Source: Spirochaetaceae bacterium
GTDB lineage: Bacteria; Spirochaetota; Spirochaetia; Treponematales; Treponemataceae
DNA length: 45,652 bases
Assembly (NCBI GenBank): GCA_017622235.1
Contig: JAGARN010000011.1
Span: 1 to 45,652, forward strand
Direction of reading: 5' to 3'
In this document: positions 44,016 to 45,652 of the stretch, piece after piece
How positions within the stretch are numbered: the first letter of the stretch is position 1
Layout: each line of letters starts with the position of its first letter
Notes under the pieces: model-generated
Seen by the model: only the letters and a program-made list of their open reading frames with translations
The model's database searches: none
What the model was told of the DNA's origin: nothing
Position numbers and translations under genes: made by a program

Positions 44016-45437
44016 TTGGCAAAATCGGTAAAAGATATCGTTAAGATGATTGAAGAAAATGATATTAAGATGGTGGATTTTAAAATGGTGGATATTAATG
44101 GTCAGTTCCGCCACGTAACAATTCCTGCAAAAAACTTTTCTGAAGAAACTTTGAAAAGTGGTATTGGGTTTGATGCTTCTAACTACGGTTATGCTGTGGT
44201 TGAAAAAAGTGATATGGTGTTTATTCCAGACCCAGAAACTGCTTGTATTGACCCATTTTGCGAGATTCCAACTCTTTCTATGACTGGAAACGCAATGATT
44301 ATTGATAAGGAAAATCGTCCTTTGGCTCAGTATCCACGAAATATTGTGTTGGCTGCGGAAAAATATATGCAGGATTCTGGAATCGCTGATGAAATGCTTA
44401 TTTTGCCTGAGTTTGAGTTTTATTTGTTTGATAATGTGGGCTGGAAGGTCTCTCCAAACTCTATTGGTTTTGAAATTGATGTAAATCAAGCTCACTGGAA
44501 TAGTGATGTGGAAGGAATGGGCTGCGTTATTCCAAAGCAAAAGGCTTATCATGTGGCAAAACCTTTTGATGCAAGTTATGAGTGTCGCAGCGAAATGTGT
44601 TTATTAATGGAAGAAATGGGGATAAAGGTGAAATATCATCATCCAGAAGTTGGGGCTGCGGGGCAATTTGAGATTGAGCCTCAACTTGGAAAAATGTCTA
44701 AAATGGCTGACGCTTCTATGATGATAAAATATATTATTCACAATACTGCTGCAAAATATGGGAAAACTGCCACATTTATGCCAAAGCCTGTTATGGGAGA
44801 AGCTGGTAGTGGTATGCACGTTCATATGCTTTTGTTAAAGGACGGGGAACCTGTTTTCTCTGATGATAATGGATATTCTAATTTAAGCGAAACTGCTCAT
44901 TATTTTATGGGTGGGCTTTTGAAACATATTGCTTCTTTGTGTGCTATTACAAATCCTAGTACAAACTCTTTTAAGCGTTTAGTGCCTGGTTTTGAAGCTC
45001 CTGTTACTGTGGGATATGCAACTTCTAACAGAAGTGCGGTTATTCGTATTCCAGCTTACGCCAAAAGTCCAAAAATGCGTCGGTTTGAGCTTAGAAATCC
45101 GGATGCAACTTGTAATCCGTATTTTGCTTATGCTGCAATTTTGATGGCTGGTCTTGATGGTGTAAAAAATAAGATTGACCCACACGCCAATGGCTGGGGA
45201 CCTTATGATGTGAATCTTTATAATTTGCCAGAGGAAGAAAAGGCTAAGCTAAAGAGTTTGCCAACTTCTTTGGAACAGGCTTTGGACGCTTTGGAAGCTG
45301 ATCACGATTATTTGACAGCTGGTGGTGTTTTCCCAGAAGAACTTTTGACAAAATTTATTGCTTCAAAACGTGCTGAGTGTCGGGAAATGAATGCAATTCC
45401 AACTCCTGCTGAGTTTGAAAAGTATTATAATTTATAA
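44016..45437 (+). CDS. glnA: Glutamine synthetase type I
   Basis: It makes glutamine from glutamate, ammonia and ATP, the entry point of ammonia assimilation. The protein has 473 residues with the GlnA beta-grasp N-terminal part and catalytic part: PEFEFYLFD, GAAGQFEIEPQL, GSGMHVHM, NPSTNSFKRLVPGFEAP and RFELRNPDATCNPYFAYA. The segment NLYNLPEEE has tyrosine Y402 at the place adenylylated in the GSI-beta group; whether an adenylyltransferase exists is unknown. TTG at 44016 is taken as start because GGAGG lies 6 bp upstream; the in-frame TTG at 43986 has no site. Base use is rich in G and T, unlike the A- and C-rich genes before it. Confidence 0.96.
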   Translation: MAKSVKDIVKMIEENDIKMVDFKMVDINGQFRHVTIPAKNFSEETLKSGIGFDASNYGYAVVEKSDMVFIPDPETACIDPFCEIPTLSMTGNAMIIDKENRPLAQYPRNIVLAAEKYMQDSGIADEMLILPEFEFYLFDNVGWKVSPNSIGFEIDVNQAHWNSDVEGMGCVIPKQKAYHVAKPFDASYECRSEMCLLMEEMGIKVKYHHPEVGAAGQFEIEPQLGKMSKMADASMMIKYIIHNTAAKYGKTATFMPKPVMGEAGSGMHVHMLLLKDGEPVFSDDNGYSNLSETAHYFMGGLLKHIASLCAITNPSTNSFKRLVPGFEAPVTVGYATSNRSAVIRIPAYAKSPKMRRFELRNPDATCNPYFAYAAILMAGLDGVKNKIDPHANGWGPYDVNLYNLPEEEKAKLKSLPTSLEQALDALEADHDYLTAGGVFPEELLTKFIASKRAECREMNAIPTPAEFEKYYNL

Positions 45438-45458
45438 AAATTGCCACATAATGTGAAC

Positions 45459-45504
45459 AAATCCCACTTTCTTTCTTGTTTGTGCGAGAAGGAAGGTGGG
45501 ATTT
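45459..45504. terminator. Long bidirectional terminator after glnA
   Basis: A 20-pair stem (45459-45478 with 45485-45504, three G-U pairs on the + strand RNA) with a 6-nt loop, ending in T on the + strand and preceded by AA on the minus-strand exit. It touches the TAA of the converging gene. Confidence 0.8.
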
Positions 45505-45652
45505 TTATTGCTCAATAACCTGCAAGTTCAAAAAGCGAACATCCCTTATCTTAGAAGAACTTAGAATGTCGTCGTTTATTGCGTTACGAATTTCTATACG
45601 TCGCTTATCTTCGTTTATCGGTTGCAAATCTTCAGCCTTTAGTCCTGTAAAA
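45505..45652 (-). CDS. 3' end of a FliL-like gene (partial)
   Basis: An open frame runs in from the right edge for 48 codons and stops with TAA at 45505-45507. The peptide (starting FTGLKAEDLQPIN, then EIRNAINDDILSSSKIRDVR and ending FLNLQVIEQ) has the pattern of the FliL C-terminus: an amphipathic helix, then V-x-F, then a strand ending in Q. FliL is a flagellar basal-body protein that binds the stator. The match is by pattern only and the rest of the gene is outside the window. Confidence 0.45.
   Translation of the reverse strand, partial: FTGLKAEDLQPINEDKRRIEIRNAINDDILSSSKIRDVRFLNLQVIEQ

Noticed and set aside
43947..44552. 201-residue leftward reading frame inside glnA
   Set aside because: It is antisense to well-conserved glnA and rich in H, N and F, as mirror frames of such genes are; no start signal.
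1..45652. CRISPR arrays, insertion sequences, prophage, toxin-antitoxin or defence genes
   Set aside because: No regularly spaced repeats, transposase or integrase motifs, or small toxin-antitoxin pairs were seen; apart from unknown lipoproteins the genes are housekeeping.

Overview
The window is a stretch of spirochaete chromosome, most likely Treponema and probably one of the gut, rumen or oral species with about 40% GC. The evidence is the set of treponeme-like envelope proteins (OmpA-like protein with a long N-terminal half, TPR and LysM lipoproteins), asparagine at the rifampicin position of RpoB (a known spirochaete trait), zinc-binding forms of S14, S4 and L36, and a gene order that ends in rplQ plus a small zinc-ribbon gene. 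The species cannot be named from the sequence. There is no sign of phage, insertion sequence, CRISPR or plasmid DNA.

Layout. (1) 1-178: a strong leftward promoter with an A-tract upstream and a hairpin-rich leader that leaves the window, probably for a stable RNA. (2) 179-5575: housekeeping and envelope genes: a PgsA-like enzyme, an odd cytidylate-kinase-like protein, a NUDIX hydrolase, a LysM/lipoprotein pair, a PC4/YdbC-type DNA-binding protein and an orphan branched-chain amino-acid binding lipoprotein. (3) 5695-33810, leftward: almost the complete transcription/translation supercluster. In transcription order it is tRNA-Thr, rpmG, tRNA-Trp, secE, nusG, rplKAJL, rpoBC, rpsLG, a terminator with a promoter built into it, tuf, the S10 block (rpsJ, rplCDWB, rpsS, rplV, rpsC, rplP, rpmC, rpsQ), the spc block (rplNXE, rpsNH, rplFR, rpsE, rpmD, rplO, secY), the alpha block (rpmJ, rpsMKD, rpoA, rplQ) and a small zinc-ribbon gene closed by a terminator. 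(4) 33917-38171, leftward: a beta-CASP metallo-hydrolase, rubredoxin, a TPR lipoprotein and a membrane protein. (5) 38245-43904, rightward: a tight operon of TPR lipoprotein, SLT/LysM lytic transglycosylase, OmpA-like protein and an ABC-F ATPase. (6) 44016-45437: glnA, then a long terminator and the 3' end of a FliL-like gene running in from the right edge.

How the parts work together: the supercluster makes ribosomal proteins, EF-Tu, the RNA polymerase core and the SecY/SecE translocon from a few promoters. These lie before tRNA-Thr, in the rpoC-rpsL gap, after rpsG and in the secY-rpmJ gap, and several are followed by structured leaders. The rightward operon looks like a peptidoglycan-remodelling and outer-envelope set.

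The most interesting signals are: three unrelated genes (pgsA-like, the beta-CASP hydrolase and the 38245 lipoprotein) with the same promoter-to-ATG geometry (-35, 17 bp, -10, 6 bp, ATG) and no ribosome-binding site, which predicts leaderless mRNAs; a structured leader of about 455 nt before tuf; an OmpA-like domain without its canonical diaminopimelate-binding aspartate; divergent promoters whose -35 boxes overlap; and an uncharacterised zinc-ribbon protein as last gene of the ribosomal cluster. All promoter, leader and RNA-structure calls are by eye.
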